From an uncultured Caulobacterales bacterium (GTDB lineage Bacteria > Pseudomonadota > Alphaproteobacteria > Caulobacterales > Maricaulaceae): a stretch of 64,000 nucleotides of DNA. A program made the translations under genes and the position numbers. Where the stretch lies: assembly GCA_937929915.1 (NCBI GenBank), contig CALFUN010000011.1:1-64000 (forward strand), given 5' to 3'. Below, one piece after another: positions 32,409 to 41,743 of the stretch (its first letter is position 1; each line of letters starts with the position of its first letter). A model generated the notes under the pieces. That model was given only the letters and a program-made list of their open reading frames with translations. It was not told the DNA's origin and did no database searches.

Positions 32409-32783
32409 ATGTTAAAATATAGTCAAATCATAGCCTTAACAGCCATATCCACCCTATTATTGCCAAGTTGTGCGGCTGTAAAAACAACAGGTACTGTAGC
32501 AGCCTTGCCCTTTAAAGCCGCCTATAAAACAACCGAATTTGCAGGCAAAACCGTCTGGGCAACGGGCAAAGGTGTTTATTATGTTGGCTCTGTGCCCGTT
32601 AAAATTGCCGATAAAGCCTTGGATACAAGTGCAAAAATCCTCACAGTGACAATCTTGACCTTAGATGCAACAGGCAAAGCCATTACGGTCACCCGCCAGA
32701 TTAAAGCCGCGCAGCTAGATATGGAATTAGCCGCCATAAAGCATACAGCCAATATTGTGAGCGTTACAGTCGACGCTTTGTAA
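32409..32783 (+). CDS. small predicted lipoprotein
   Basis: This 124-residue protein has a lipoprotein signal (IIALTAISTLLLPSC), so lipidation by the lgt product is expected at the cysteine near residue 21. The mature part is a chain of short valine/threonine/alanine-rich stretches (AYKTTEFAGKTVWATGKGV, VPVKIADKALDTSAKIL, LDATGKAITVTRQIKAA) that read like amphipathic beta or helical repeats. No family was recognised. It follows the VWA gene by 92 bases and may be separate from that operon. The gap of 148 bases to the secreted paralogues contains no recognised site. Confidence 0.65.
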   Translation: MLKYSQIIALTAISTLLLPSCAAVKTTGTVAALPFKAAYKTTEFAGKTVWATGKGVYYVGSVPVKIADKALDTSAKILTVTILTLDATGKAITVTRQIKAAQLDMELAAIKHTANIVSVTVDAL

Positions 32784-32931
32784 AGCCAATGAAACGGCTT
32801 ACGGCTAAGGGAAGCTTGGGCCAAAGGTTCAATTTATTTTTTCAAACTAATGTGACTGTTCTCAAACTGCGAACCATGATTGAGCCTATCATCGCTTTGT
32901 GCTATGTGTAAGAAAAATAAGGAGCTTTACC

Positions 32932-33552
32932 ATGCGGTCTACAGTAAAAACCTTTATTCTCGCAGGCATTATAACCCTTGCAATTCCTAGCCTTGCCAAT
33001 GCGCGCGGTTTTGAAAACACACTCACCGAACCGCTGACGACTCCTGTAAAAATTGAAGTTGTTTTAAGCGAAGAGATGCAGCACCGCGCCAATAATTTAC
33101 CCACTAAACTCCGAGATCGTAATATTGGCAGCACACGCGGCCTTCGAAAAGGATTTTCTGGGAACGGGCATTACGGCGAGAAAGATTTAAAAGTCATCGT
33201 GGGCTCATTAGAAAAAAAAATGGTTCAAAAATTTACCAAAAAAGGTATTCCAATATCCGATGATGCGCCTGTTACAATGCGCATTACTATAGAAGAGGCT
33301 AAAAATAATCGCCCAACATTTAATCAACTCAGTGTTGAACCCAGCCTATCGTTTCAAAGCTTTGGTTTAGGCGGCGCGAGCATGAGTGCTGATTTCATTA
33401 CTGATACAGGCGAGTTATTAGGTACGATGTCATATTCATATTATGAAACAAACTTATTCAACAGAAACACTTCACTTGGCCCTATCTGGTATGATGCTGA
33501 TCGTAGTTTTCGGTTTTTCGCAAGTAAGTCCGCAAAAGCTTTAGCCAATTAA
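32932..33552 (+). CDS. secreted protein of unknown function, first tandem paralogue
   Basis: The protein has about 206 residues starting at the ATG 7 bases after AAGGAG. It has a signal peptide (KTFILAGIITLAIPSLANA). The mature part has a conserved core shared with the next gene: LTTPVKIEVVLSEEMQHRAN, NLPTKLRDRN, GEKDLKVIV, KFTKKGIPISDDAP, TMRITIEEAKNNRPT, LSFQSFGLGGAS and YYETN. The order of strands and helices recalls DUF3313/DUF4410-type envelope proteins, but I cannot assign a family. No cysteines occur in the mature part. The tandem copy begins 45 bases downstream. Confidence 0.7.
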   Translation: MRSTVKTFILAGIITLAIPSLANARGFENTLTEPLTTPVKIEVVLSEEMQHRANNLPTKLRDRNIGSTRGLRKGFSGNGHYGEKDLKVIVGSLEKKMVQKFTKKGIPISDDAPVTMRITIEEAKNNRPTFNQLSVEPSLSFQSFGLGGASMSADFITDTGELLGTMSYSYYETNLFNRNTSLGPIWYDADRSFRFFASKSAKALAN

Positions 33553-33597
33553 CATCCATCACATAACATTTATTTTAAAATAGAAATCAGTTTCGCC

Positions 33598-34221
33598 ATG
33601 CAATCCATATTTAAAACCCTCATAATCGCCAGCACTATAGCGCTCGCCCTGCCAAGCTTTGCACATGCAGATGCGCGCGTCTTTACCAATACAATCGCAG
33701 CGCCGCTGACAACGCCTGTAAAAATAGAGATCGTATTGAGCAAAGAGATGCAGCACCGCGCAAATAACCTTCCGACGAAACTTATTGACCGGAATAGAAG
33801 CTCATCTCGCGGGCTTAATAATGCTTTTAGTAGCAATGGATATTACGGCGAGAAAGCGCTGGATCAGTTGGTGTCAGCTTTAGAAAAAACAATGACACAG
33901 AAATTCACGAAAAAAGGCATTGTCATATCTGATGACGCTCCCGCAACAATGCGTATCACGATTGAGCGGGCGAAAAATAATCGCCCAACACCAACGCAAC
34001 TTAGGAAAGATATTAACCTGTCTTTCCAAAGCTTTGGGATAGGCGGTGCGGAGCTAAGTGCCGAATTAATCGATCAAGACGGAAACTCCTTAGGCAAAAT
34101 ACACCATGAATATTACGAAACGGATATTCGCCAAAACCAACAAGTTGCTAGCATATGGTTCGACGCTAAGCGTAGTTTTAACCGTTTTGCCAATAAAGCC
34201 GCAAAAATTCTTGCAAATTAA
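33598..34221 (+). CDS. secreted protein of unknown function, second tandem paralogue
   Basis: This 207-residue protein has a signal peptide (LIIASTIALALPSFAHA). It matches the preceding gene along its whole length, sharing LTTPVKIEIVLSKEMQHRAN, NLPTKLIDRN, KFTKKGIVISDDAP, TMRITIERAKNNRPT, LSFQSFGIGGAE, YYETD, IWFDAKRSF and AKILAN at the end. Differences cluster in the middle and in the residues after YYET. The pair is therefore a gene duplication with later divergence, and the two probably have related envelope or extracellular roles. Its stop is 2 bases from the convergent queE stop. Confidence 0.7.
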   Translation: MQSIFKTLIIASTIALALPSFAHADARVFTNTIAAPLTTPVKIEIVLSKEMQHRANNLPTKLIDRNRSSSRGLNNAFSSNGYYGEKALDQLVSALEKTMTQKFTKKGIVISDDAPATMRITIERAKNNRPTPTQLRKDINLSFQSFGIGGAELSAELIDQDGNSLGKIHHEYYETDIRQNQQVASIWFDAKRSFNRFANKAAKILAN

Positions 34222-34223
34222 GC

Positions 34224-34919
34224 TTAAGGTATTTCCATAATCTTATGGGTTTGCAGACTGATCCGCCATTGCGGATTAGACAGGCAAAATTGAATAGCGG
34301 CGTCTAAATGCGCCGCTTTTTTTGTGCTGGTATTTTGATGTTCACTCGGTAAAAATTTGTCATCGCGATTCATCTCAGACAAGTATCTATCATCGCGCGG
34401 CTGCAAGCTAAACACATTAAAATCTAAATGCGCGAAATCTTCTGGGCGGTTTTCATCTTGCGGGTACACCAGTTTTAGCTCATCCCCTGATGTTTGAATA
34501 AGAGAGGCATTGGCTTTTGGACTCACACAAAGCCAATCAACACCTCTGGGCGCTGTCACTGTCCCATTACTCTCAACTGCAACTTTAAAACCAGCTTGAT
34601 GCAAAGCATCGATCGCAGCTTTATCAAGCTGTAAAAGCGGTTCTCCGCCCGTGCAAACAACCCATTTTGGGCCGCTTTGCCCGCGCCATTGCGCAGACAC
34701 AGCCGCGGCTAAATCTTCAGCCGCCGTAAATTTTCCGCCATTCACACCATCCGTTCCGACAAAATCTGTATCACAAAATTTACATATAGCAGAGGCACGA
34801 TCACGTTCTAGTCCCGACCATAAGTTACAGCCCGCAAAGCGCAAAAACACGGCCACAATACCCGCCTGCGCGCCCTCGCCTTGAATGGTGAGGAAAATTT
34901 CTTTGACGCTATAAGTCAC
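34224..34919 (-). CDS. queE: 7-carboxy-7-deazaguanine synthase
   Basis: QueE is a radical SAM enzyme that contracts 6-carboxy-tetrahydropterin to 7-carboxy-7-deazaguanine in the queuosine pathway. The 231-residue protein begins with [16 protein letters not shown] and [13 protein letters not shown]. Its Fe-S cysteines follow the expanded QueE pattern: C in GCNLW, then C-x-x-C in [23 protein letters not shown] is the SAM-binding GGEP block, and the SNGT and CVSPKA stretches fit substrate binding. It overlaps queC by 4 bases. The upstream pathway partner, a QueD-like gene, is 23 kb away and lacks its catalytic cysteine. Confidence 0.93.
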   Translation of the reverse strand: MTYSVKEIFLTIQGEGAQAGIVAVFLRFAGCNLWSGLERDRASAICKFCDTDFVGTDGVNGGKFTAAEDLAAAVSAQWRGQSGPKWVVCTGGEPLLQLDKAAIDALHQAGFKVAVESNGTVTAPRGVDWLCVSPKANASLIQTSGDELKLVYPQDENRPEDFAHLDFNVFSLQPRDDRYLSEMNRDDKFLPSEHQNTSTKKAAHLDAAIQFCLSNPQWRISLQTHKIMEIP

Positions 34920-35617
34920 CGCGTAAACTCAGCCCAGCCATTGGCCCGCAGCTCGCAGGCAGGACAGCTCCCGCAGCCATACCCCCAATCATGCCGCGCG
35001 CCGCGCTCGCCTATATAGCAAGTATGAGAGTCTTCGAGAATAATCTGCGTAAGTGCCTCTCCGCCCAATATTTCTGCCATCTCCCAAGCGCCCGCTTTTG
35101 AGCAATGCATGAGCGGTGTGTGCAATGTGAACGCTTTATCTAATCCTAAAGAAATCGCACGCATTTGCATATCCAGCGTTTCTTTGCGGCAATCGGGATA
35201 GCCCGAAAAATCGGCTTCGCACATACCAGCCACTAAATCGGTAAAGCCGCGCCGCCAGCCTAAAGCCGCTGCGAAATTCAAGAAAATCAAATTCCGCCCC
35301 GGTACAAATGTAGAAGGCAAGCCCGACTGATTAATATCAATTTCAACATTCCGAGTCAAAGACGTTTCGCTAATCTGTCCTAAGGCCGCCAGATCAATAA
35401 TATGATCCGCGCCAAGCCGTGTGCGCCATTGCGGAAAAGTTCGCGCGATAGCCTCTTTAACGCGCAAACGGCAGTCCATTTCAACGTCATGACGCTGTCC
35501 GTAAGTAAAACCGATTGTTTCCACATGATCAAAGCGCTCTAGCGCCCAAGCGAGGCATGTCGCCGAATCTTGGCCGCCAGAAAACAAAACCCCTGCCATA
35601 TGTGCCGTCTTAGTCAT
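34916..35617 (-). CDS. queC: 7-cyano-7-deazaguanine synthase
   Basis: QueC converts 7-carboxy-7-deazaguanine to preQ0 with ATP and ammonia. Its ATP-pyrophosphatase loop is [17 protein letters not shown] near the N terminus. Later blocks include [30 protein letters not shown] and [15 protein letters not shown]. The C-terminal zinc cysteines lie in HTCYIG and [16 protein letters not shown] chose the ATG at 35617 after AGGG; an in-frame TTG at 35644 would add nine residues with no better signal. It is first in the queC-queE pair and divergent from the secreted orphan at 35730. Confidence 0.94.
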   Translation of the reverse strand: MTKTAHMAGVLFSGGQDSATCLAWALERFDHVETIGFTYGQRHDVEMDCRLRVKEAIARTFPQWRTRLGADHIIDLAALGQISETSLTRNVEIDINQSGLPSTFVPGRNLIFLNFAAALGWRRGFTDLVAGMCEADFSGYPDCRKETLDMQMRAISLGLDKAFTLHTPLMHCSKAGAWEMAEILGGEALTQIILEDSHTCYIGERGARHDWGYGCGSCPACELRANGWAEFTR

Positions 35618-35729
35618 GAGCGCCCTATAATCTCTGAAATGCAAATGCGCTAGTGATTTGACGTGATAAGATAGATTAGATTTATAGTTAACATATCGTT
35701 TTGGCGCGATAATTGCTTTCTTCCTATAT

Positions 35730-36278
35730 ATGAAGAATCAGCTCAAAAATTTATTTGTGAAAAACATTTCGCTAAAACGGCTATCTGGTAAAAAACGCTA
35801 TATTGTAGCGGCAATCATCGCTATAGAATGCGCGAGCCTGCCAGCCGCCGCGCAGATTATCAATAAGGTGGTGTTTCAAACCCGTCCAACAGTTACGGCC
35901 GTTGAAATTCCAACTCCCGAGCCAGGCTTATCACGCTTCCTTGTCGTTTCTAATGCCCCTTTCACGGTGCGCAGCGCTAATATGATCGGCGATATAGATC
36001 TATCCGTGCATAAAAGTGGCGATATAAACGGCCAACGTTTTGGTGATAGCGCGCAAATGCCCGGCCCTCAATCAGGCTGTGCCTCTGTGAGCGCGCCGAG
36101 CGAAACCACCATCTATCAAGCCGAGCGCAAAACAGCAGCAACGCGCGGCACACCGCTCTCACAAGCTGTCATCATGCAAATTAAATACGACCCAAGCGCC
36201 GCGCCAAACATCACATTCGCCAAAGACAACGCCGCCCCCGCCGCCATAGCAGGCGCATGTGAATATGTAATCAGTTAA
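35730..36278 (+). CDS. hypothetical exported protein
   Basis: This 182-residue protein has an unusually long basic N terminus ([21 protein letters not shown]) before a hydrophobic segment ([18 protein letters not shown]) that ends in a plausible signal peptidase site after about residue 41. The mature part is rich in beta-prone stretches ([19 protein letters not shown]) and contains two cysteines, in SGCASVS and GACEYVIS, which could form one disulfide. Small secreted proteins of this shape can be coat or pilus-like, but no family was recognised. It is convergent with the SDR gene, with 5 bases between stops. Confidence 0.5.
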   Translation: MKNQLKNLFVKNISLKRLSGKKRYIVAAIIAIECASLPAAAQIINKVVFQTRPTVTAVEIPTPEPGLSRFLVVSNAPFTVRSANMIGDIDLSVHKSGDINGQRFGDSAQMPGPQSGCASVSAPSETTIYQAERKTAATRGTPLSQAVIMQIKYDPSAAPNITFAKDNAAPAAIAGACEYVIS

Positions 36279-36283
36279 CATGG

Positions 36284-37069
36284 TTAAACACGTTTGGGCG
36301 TTGCTATGGAACCTGCCAATAATCCGCCATCAATCGTGATTTCGCTGCCCGTTATGTAGCTCGCCTCATCTGATGCTAATAAAACTGCGGCCGCCGCCAC
36401 CTCTTGCGGCTCTCCGAAACGGCGCGCGGGTGTGTCAGCCACACAGGCCGCTTTACGCACAGATCGCTCAGGGCCACTCCCTAATATAGGCTCCCACATG
36501 GGTGTCAAAATGGCGGCGGGGTGAATCGAGTTACACCGAATATTCAAACCTTCTTGCGCGCAATATAAAGCCACCGTTTTGCTATGATTGCGAATAGCGG
36601 CTTTGGACGAAGCATAAGCCGCAGCCGCTGGAATACCAACCATGCCAGATCGTGAGGAAATATTGATAATAGAGCCTGCTGTGGATGCGCGCATGGCCTT
36701 AATCGCATAACGGCATCCTAAAAATGTCCCGTCCAAATTCACACGATGAACTCGCCGCCAATCCTCAAGCGAGGCATGTTCAGGATCTTGAGGCGCGGGG
36801 CTATCTTCAAACCCTGTAATGCCCGCATTATTGACCACAACATCCATTTGCGGCCATATTTCATAAAGCGCCGCCCAATCTTTTTCGCGCTCAACATCTA
36901 AGCCCATAGCGGCCCCGCCCATTTGCGCCGCAACGTCTTTGACAGCTTTTACATTTTTATCCGTCAAAACAACAGATGCGCCTTCATCAATGAAAGCTTG
37001 CGCTATAGCCATGCCAATGCCTTGCGCAGCGCCCGTCACAAGACAGGTCTTTTGGTCTAATCGTTTCAT
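36284..37069 (-). CDS. SDR family oxidoreductase
   Basis: This 261-residue classical short-chain dehydrogenase has the cofactor loop [20 protein letters not shown] and NNAGITG near residue 87. The catalytic serine is in [11 protein letters not shown], the tyrosine-lysine pair in YASSKAAI and the C-terminal [12 protein letters not shown] block is present. Aspartate at the end of the second strand (VVLTDKN) suggests NAD+ rather than NADP+. The closest familiar patterns are cyclopentanol dehydrogenase-like and 3-oxoacyl-ACP-reductase-like enzymes, so the substrate is open. It is transcribed alone, divergent from the ABC exporter across a 217-base gap in which no firm site was seen. Confidence 0.85.
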   Translation of the reverse strand: MKRLDQKTCLVTGAAQGIGMAIAQAFIDEGASVVLTDKNVKAVKDVAAQMGGAAMGLDVEREKDWAALYEIWPQMDVVVNNAGITGFEDSPAPQDPEHASLEDWRRVHRVNLDGTFLGCRYAIKAMRASTAGSIINISSRSGMVGIPAAAAYASSKAAIRNHSKTVALYCAQEGLNIRCNSIHPAAILTPMWEPILGSGPERSVRKAACVADTPARRFGEPQEVAAAAVLLASDEASYITGSEITIDGGLLAGSIATPKRV

Positions 37070-37286
37070 GAGACATCCTAAAATCTAAAATACAGCAAAG
37101 TACGCAAGCCTTGTCATGCAAAGCGGCGAAATAAGAAAAAATTACAGACGCTTATTTATTCACTGAATTCATCACTCACTTTAGAATAGGATATAGACGA
37201 CCTAGCACCTTGCATACATCAAAACAATCCCTGTGCAAATTTGTAGGGTTTTCAAAACTCCGTAGCTATGCCAATAGCGCTTTATT

Positions 37287-39194
37287 ATGGCATCATCACC
37301 CCGGCAATCTGGTAATATTTCTCGCAACTCCGCGCGCGCATCTGGCGCGGCTCTGCAAGCGCAAATTGACCAAGATAAAGGACACCGCGCTAAATCCCGC
37401 TCGCTCGGGCCATTGCTGAAATTATGGCCTTTCATTTGGCGTTACCCAATGCGCTTAATCGGGTTTTTGGTCTTTTTGACCTTATCCGCCGGAGCGACAC
37501 TGATTATTCCGGGCATATTGAAGCTCATTGTTGATTGCGGCTTTGGTGAGAACGCCGCATCTATCGGCTATTGCCAGACTGTTGGCGGGGCGGACGGGGC
37601 GGCATCTCTGGATAAATATTTCATTATCGCCATTGTCTTTGGCTTGGTGTTTTCTGTTATTGGCGCCTTACGGTTTTTCTTCATCACCACATTAGGGCAG
37701 CGCGTGATTGCTGATATTCGCCGCGCCGTATTTGACAAGCTCACAACCCTGTCTCCTGCCTATTTCGAGCGGATACGCACGGGCGAAGTTCTCTCGCGCC
37801 TAACCACAGACACGACCTTGATTGAAACCGTCATCACAGGCTCAATTTCATTTGCACTGCGCTCTGCTGCGACCATTACAGGCTCGCTTATTTTAATGTT
37901 CATTGTAAGCTGGAAATTGGCCCTTATGGTCATTGCCATTGTCCCAGTGATTATCTTGCCTTTAATTATTGCGGGTAAGAAAATTCGTATCCTATCACGC
38001 GACGGGCAAGACCGCTTGGCCGATGCATCTGCCCGCGCTGGCGAAGCCTTAGGCGCGATACAAACCGTGCAAGCTTATACGCAAGAAGCCACAGAAAGAC
38101 GGCTATTTGGCGGCTCGATTGAAGCAAGCTATACGGCTCAAAAACAGCGCATTATCGTGCAAACATTCCTAACCATTGCCATGTTTGCCATTACGCTATC
38201 AGGCATTATCGGCATATTATGGTTTGGCGCACGCTCTGTTGCCAATGGCACTATGTCAGGCGGCGATATTGGCGCTTTTACAGGATACGCATTTTTAGCC
38301 GTGGGCGGCGTTAGCTCGCTCACGGAAACATTTACAAATTTGCTCCGCGCGGCAGGGGCTTCTGAGCGCATTGTGGAAATTCTCAACGAAACATCAGATA
38401 TATTACCGCCTGAAACACCCCAAAACTTAAGCAATGCGGGCGGTGAAATTCGCTTTGATAATGTCACTTTTACATACCCTTCCCGCCCCGACAGCCAAGC
38501 TTTGCAAGATGTAAGCTTCACCATCGCACCCGGCGAAACGGTTGCTCTTGTCGGGCCATCTGGCGCGGGTAAATCAACCGTGTTTCAAATCCTGCTACGC
38601 TTTTATGATCTCGACACGGGCAGTATTTCGATTGGCGGGATAGATATTACGCAGCTTGCGCCCGAAGATTTGCGGCAATCCATGGCCGTGGTACAGCAAA
38701 ACACACCGCTCTTTTCTGGCTCCGCACGTGATAATATTGGCTATGGCTTTCAGGCTGACCATGACGAGGCTCATATTCACCGCGCTGCCAAAGCCGCCTT
38801 TGCACATGAATTTATCGACGCTTTTCCTGATGGATATGACACAGATCTTGGCGAGCGCGGAACAACCCTATCTGGCGGGCAGAAGCAGCGCATTGCGATT
38901 GCCCGTGCCATTTTGCGTGATGCACCGATTTTACTACTCGATGAAGCGACAAGCGCGCTAGATTCTGAAAGTGAGCAAGCCGTGCAAGCCGCCTTTGAAA
39001 CGCTCTCCAAAGGGCGCACAACGCTGGTTATCGCCCACCGCCTATCTACGGTCATGAAAGCTGACCGCATATTAGTGCTAGACAATGGACGCATTGTCGA
39101 AACCGGGACGCATAAGGCGCTCATTAAACAAGACGGGCTTTACGCGCGCCTTGCAAAAATCCAGTTCGATCAATCAGCGAGTTTGAAGGACTAA
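37287..39194 (+). CDS. MsbA-like ABC exporter, fused permease and ATPase
   Basis: This 635-residue half-transporter has a basic N-terminal tail of about 50 residues and six transmembrane helices to about residue 345. The first extracytoplasmic loop has an insertion with two cysteines (DCGFGEN and GYCQTVGG). The nucleotide-binding domain has Walker A VGPSGAGKSTV, Q-loop VVQQNTPLF, signature TTLSGGQKQRIAIARA, Walker B ILLLDEATSALD and switch histidine VIAHRLST. It should dimerise and export lipid or hydrophobic substrates; lipid A-type cargo is a family-based guess. Its stop overlaps the stop of the convergent edd gene by three bases. Confidence 0.87.
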   Translation: MASSPRQSGNISRNSARASGAALQAQIDQDKGHRAKSRSLGPLLKLWPFIWRYPMRLIGFLVFLTLSAGATLIIPGILKLIVDCGFGENAASIGYCQTVGGADGAASLDKYFIIAIVFGLVFSVIGALRFFFITTLGQRVIADIRRAVFDKLTTLSPAYFERIRTGEVLSRLTTDTTLIETVITGSISFALRSAATITGSLILMFIVSWKLALMVIAIVPVIILPLIIAGKKIRILSRDGQDRLADASARAGEALGAIQTVQAYTQEATERRLFGGSIEASYTAQKQRIIVQTFLTIAMFAITLSGIIGILWFGARSVANGTMSGGDIGAFTGYAFLAVGGVSSLTETFTNLLRAAGASERIVEILNETSDILPPETPQNLSNAGGEIRFDNVTFTYPSRPDSQALQDVSFTIAPGETVALVGPSGAGKSTVFQILLRFYDLDTGSISIGGIDITQLAPEDLRQSMAVVQQNTPLFSGSARDNIGYGFQADHDEAHIHRAAKAAFAHEFIDAFPDGYDTDLGERGTTLSGGQKQRIAIARAILRDAPILLLDEATSALDSESEQAVQAAFETLSKGRTTLVIAHRLSTVMKADRILVLDNGRIVETGTHKALIKQDGLYARLAKIQFDQSASLKD

Positions 39195-41020
39195 CCTTCC
39201 ATATTCCCCAAAACAGAAGCGCCCTCTTCGGCGTTTCCGGCTTGCGCGCGCATCGGGGCAAACATATTCATCCCCAAAGCCGACAGATTTTTCGCAGGCG
39301 GCATGGTCGCCGCCTCGCGCGTGCTTAAATCTACATCCAATACATCAACAGAGCCATTTCGCGGATCAACCCGTATAATATCGCCATCTTGAACACGTGC
39401 TATAGGCCCGCCCATGAGCGCTTCTGGGTGCATATGAATCGCGGCAGGCGTTTTGCCCGATGCGCCAGACATACGGCCATCGGTGACAAGAGCGACTTTA
39501 AAACCTTTATCTTGCAGCAGACCTAAAATTGGCGTCAATTTATGTAGCTCTGGCATGCCATTGGCCCGCGGGCCTTGGAAGCGCAGTACAGCTACAAAAT
39601 CGCGCTCAAGCTTGCCGGCTTTATGCATCGCAACCAAATCATTTTGATCATTCACAACAATCGCAGGGGCTTCGACGAACCAATTATCGCGTTTCACGGC
39701 CGAGACTTTCATCACAGAACGCCCGAGATTACCTTTCAATACGGCTAGACCACCATCAGGACGAAACGGCTCTGATAGGCTTGTTAGCACCTCTTTATCA
39801 AGGCTTTCGCTTGGGCCTTTGCGGTATAGAACCTTATCAGCTTCGGCATGAGTATTGCGAATAGGCTCGCGGGTATATTCAGATAGACCCGCCCCGCCTG
39901 CAACTGTGATAACATCATCATGCAACAGGCCAGAATTGAGTAGCTCGCCAATCAGATAAGCCATGCCGCCCGCTGCGTGGAAGTGATTTACATCGGCAGG
40001 GCCATTTGGATAAATACGGCAGATAAGCGGGACAATCGCTGAAATATCAGCGAAGTCATCCCATGTAATTTTAATGCCAGCCGCCGCTGCAATCGCGGCC
40101 ATATGTATGGTCAAATTGGTCGAGCCGCCTGTCGCCATCAAGCCAACAAGACCGTTCACAATCGCTTTTTCATCAATGACATTACAGGCAGGCGTAAATT
40201 CATCGCCCATCGCTGTAATCTGCACAGCGCGGCGCGTAGTTTGAGCGGTAATCGCATCGCGTAAAGGCGTATTCGGATGCACAAATGACGCCCCTGGGAG
40301 CTGCATGCCCATAATTTCCATGAGCATCTGATTGGAATTGGCTGTGCCGTAAAATGTACATGTCCCTGGCGCATGGTAACTCGCCGCTTCGGCTTTGAGC
40401 AATTCATCGCGCCCAACCTCCCCTGCAGCAAAGGCTTGGCGAATACGGGCCTTTTCGGGGTTCGGGATACCAGATGGCATCGGGCCTGCGGGGGCAAAAA
40501 TCTGCGGGATATACCCATAGCGTAACGCGCCAATCATCAAACCCGGGACAATTTTGTCGCAAACCCCTAAATGTATCACCGCATCAAACATATCATGTGA
40601 CAGTGCAATCGCAGCGGAATAGGCAATCACATCGCGCGAGAACAAAGATAGCTCCATACCATCTTGGCCCTGCGTGACCCCGTCGCACATCGCAGGCACA
40701 CCGCCTGCGACTTGCGCCGTTGCGCCGTTGCGCCGTGCGGCATGTTTGATGATAGACGGAAACCCCTCAAAAGGCTGATGGGCGGAGAGCATATCATTAT
40801 AGGCTGTGACAATACCAAGATTAGGCCATTTCGCGCCAAGTAATTCTGTTTTTTCTAAGACGGGACACGCCGCAGAGGCATGGGCGACATTGCCCTCTGA
40901 TAGGCGGCGGCGGCGCGGGCCATCGCGCATGTTCTCTTTGCAATATGCCAGATAAGCGCCGCGCGTAGTTTTAGAACGCTCTGAAATACGGTCTGTAATT
41001 TTTACAAGGTCTGCATGCAT
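39191..41020 (-). CDS. edd: phosphogluconate dehydratase
   Basis: Edd dehydrates 6-phosphogluconate to 2-keto-3-deoxy-6-phosphogluconate, the first committed step of the Entner-Doudoroff pathway. The 609-residue IlvD/Edd protein has the iron-sulfur cysteines in [31 protein letters not shown] and [17 protein letters not shown]. The C-terminal [20 protein letters not shown] block is typical of Edd. It lies 3 bases after pgl and closes the zwf-pgl-edd operon. The next pathway enzyme, KDPG aldolase, is not in the window. Confidence 0.95.
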   Translation of the reverse strand: MHADLVKITDRISERSKTTRGAYLAYCKENMRDGPRRRRLSEGNVAHASAACPVLEKTELLGAKWPNLGIVTAYNDMLSAHQPFEGFPSIIKHAARRNGATAQVAGGVPAMCDGVTQGQDGMELSLFSRDVIAYSAAIALSHDMFDAVIHLGVCDKIVPGLMIGALRYGYIPQIFAPAGPMPSGIPNPEKARIRQAFAAGEVGRDELLKAEAASYHAPGTCTFYGTANSNQMLMEIMGMQLPGASFVHPNTPLRDAITAQTTRRAVQITAMGDEFTPACNVIDEKAIVNGLVGLMATGGSTNLTIHMAAIAAAAGIKITWDDFADISAIVPLICRIYPNGPADVNHFHAAGGMAYLIGELLNSGLLHDDVITVAGGAGLSEYTREPIRNTHAEADKVLYRKGPSESLDKEVLTSLSEPFRPDGGLAVLKGNLGRSVMKVSAVKRDNWFVEAPAIVVNDQNDLVAMHKAGKLERDFVAVLRFQGPRANGMPELHKLTPILGLLQDKGFKVALVTDGRMSGASGKTPAAIHMHPEALMGGPIARVQDGDIIRVDPRNGSVDVLDVDLSTREAATMPPAKNLSALGMNMFAPMRAQAGNAEEGASVLGNMEG

Positions 41021-41023
41021 AAC

Positions 41024-41743
41024 TTAATCGACTTTTGAGAGGAAAACGCAAAGCTTATCACCAGCTTTGCTAAGGGTTTTAACGGGGGCTTCGGTTTGAG
41101 GCTTACCGCTGGCCGCAAGATAAACGTCGCGTTTCGCCTCGCCAGGAATGAATAGAATAATATCCTTGGCTGCTAAGACAGCCGATAATGTCAAAGACAT
41201 ACGCTGCGGATAATCGCCAGCCACGGGGCAGCCTTGCGCATTTACGGCGCAAAACGTCTGAGGATTTTCCTTATCTAACGCGGCCTCTAATCCTTGAGCA
41301 TTCGGAAACCAAGATGCGGTATGGCCGTCTAACCCCATGCCCATAACGCAGACATCGAAAGGCTGCGGACAATCTGCGAAGGCTGCGGTCAAAGTCTCTA
41401 TGGCCTGACTCGGTGCATCATGAGGTGTTTTCATGCCAATGAACCGAGCTTGAGCCGCGGCGTTTTGGAGCAAATTCTCTCGGATAAATGCCTCATTTGA
41501 TCCCGCCTGCCCTGCCTCTACCCAGCGCTCATCCACAAGCCCAATCGTGACATGCTCCCAGCCTAAATCTGCATGAGACAAAGCTCTATAGATAGGTTTG
41601 GGAGATGAGCCGCCAGAGACCATAAGAGAGGCCTTGCCATTGGCGGTAATGGCTACGCGCAAAGCCGTTTCAATTTTCAACGTCGCGGCGCTAACAGGGT
41701 CATTTGTTTCGACAACATTATTCACTATCTGACCACGCATCAT
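41024..41743 (-). CDS. pgl: 6-phosphogluconolactonase
   Basis: Pgl hydrolyses 6-phosphogluconolactone made by Zwf. The protein is about 239 residues. LMVSGGSSPKPIYRAL is the N-terminal phosphosugar-binding block, VTIGLVDERWVEAGQAGSNE the central family signature with DERW, and CVMGMGLDGHTASWFPN the active-site region. The start is uncertain: ATG codons at 41743 and 41740, and a GTG at 41725, all lie within or just before the end of zwf. I used 41743, giving a 26-base overlap with zwf and likely translational coupling. Confidence 0.9.
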   Translation of the reverse strand: MMRGQIVNNVVETNDPVSAATLKIETALRVAITANGKASLMVSGGSSPKPIYRALSHADLGWEHVTIGLVDERWVEAGQAGSNEAFIRENLLQNAAAQARFIGMKTPHDAPSQAIETLTAAFADCPQPFDVCVMGMGLDGHTASWFPNAQGLEAALDKENPQTFCAVNAQGCPVAGDYPQRMSLTLSAVLAAKDIILFIPGEAKRDVYLAASGKPQTEAPVKTLSKAGDKLCVFLSKVD

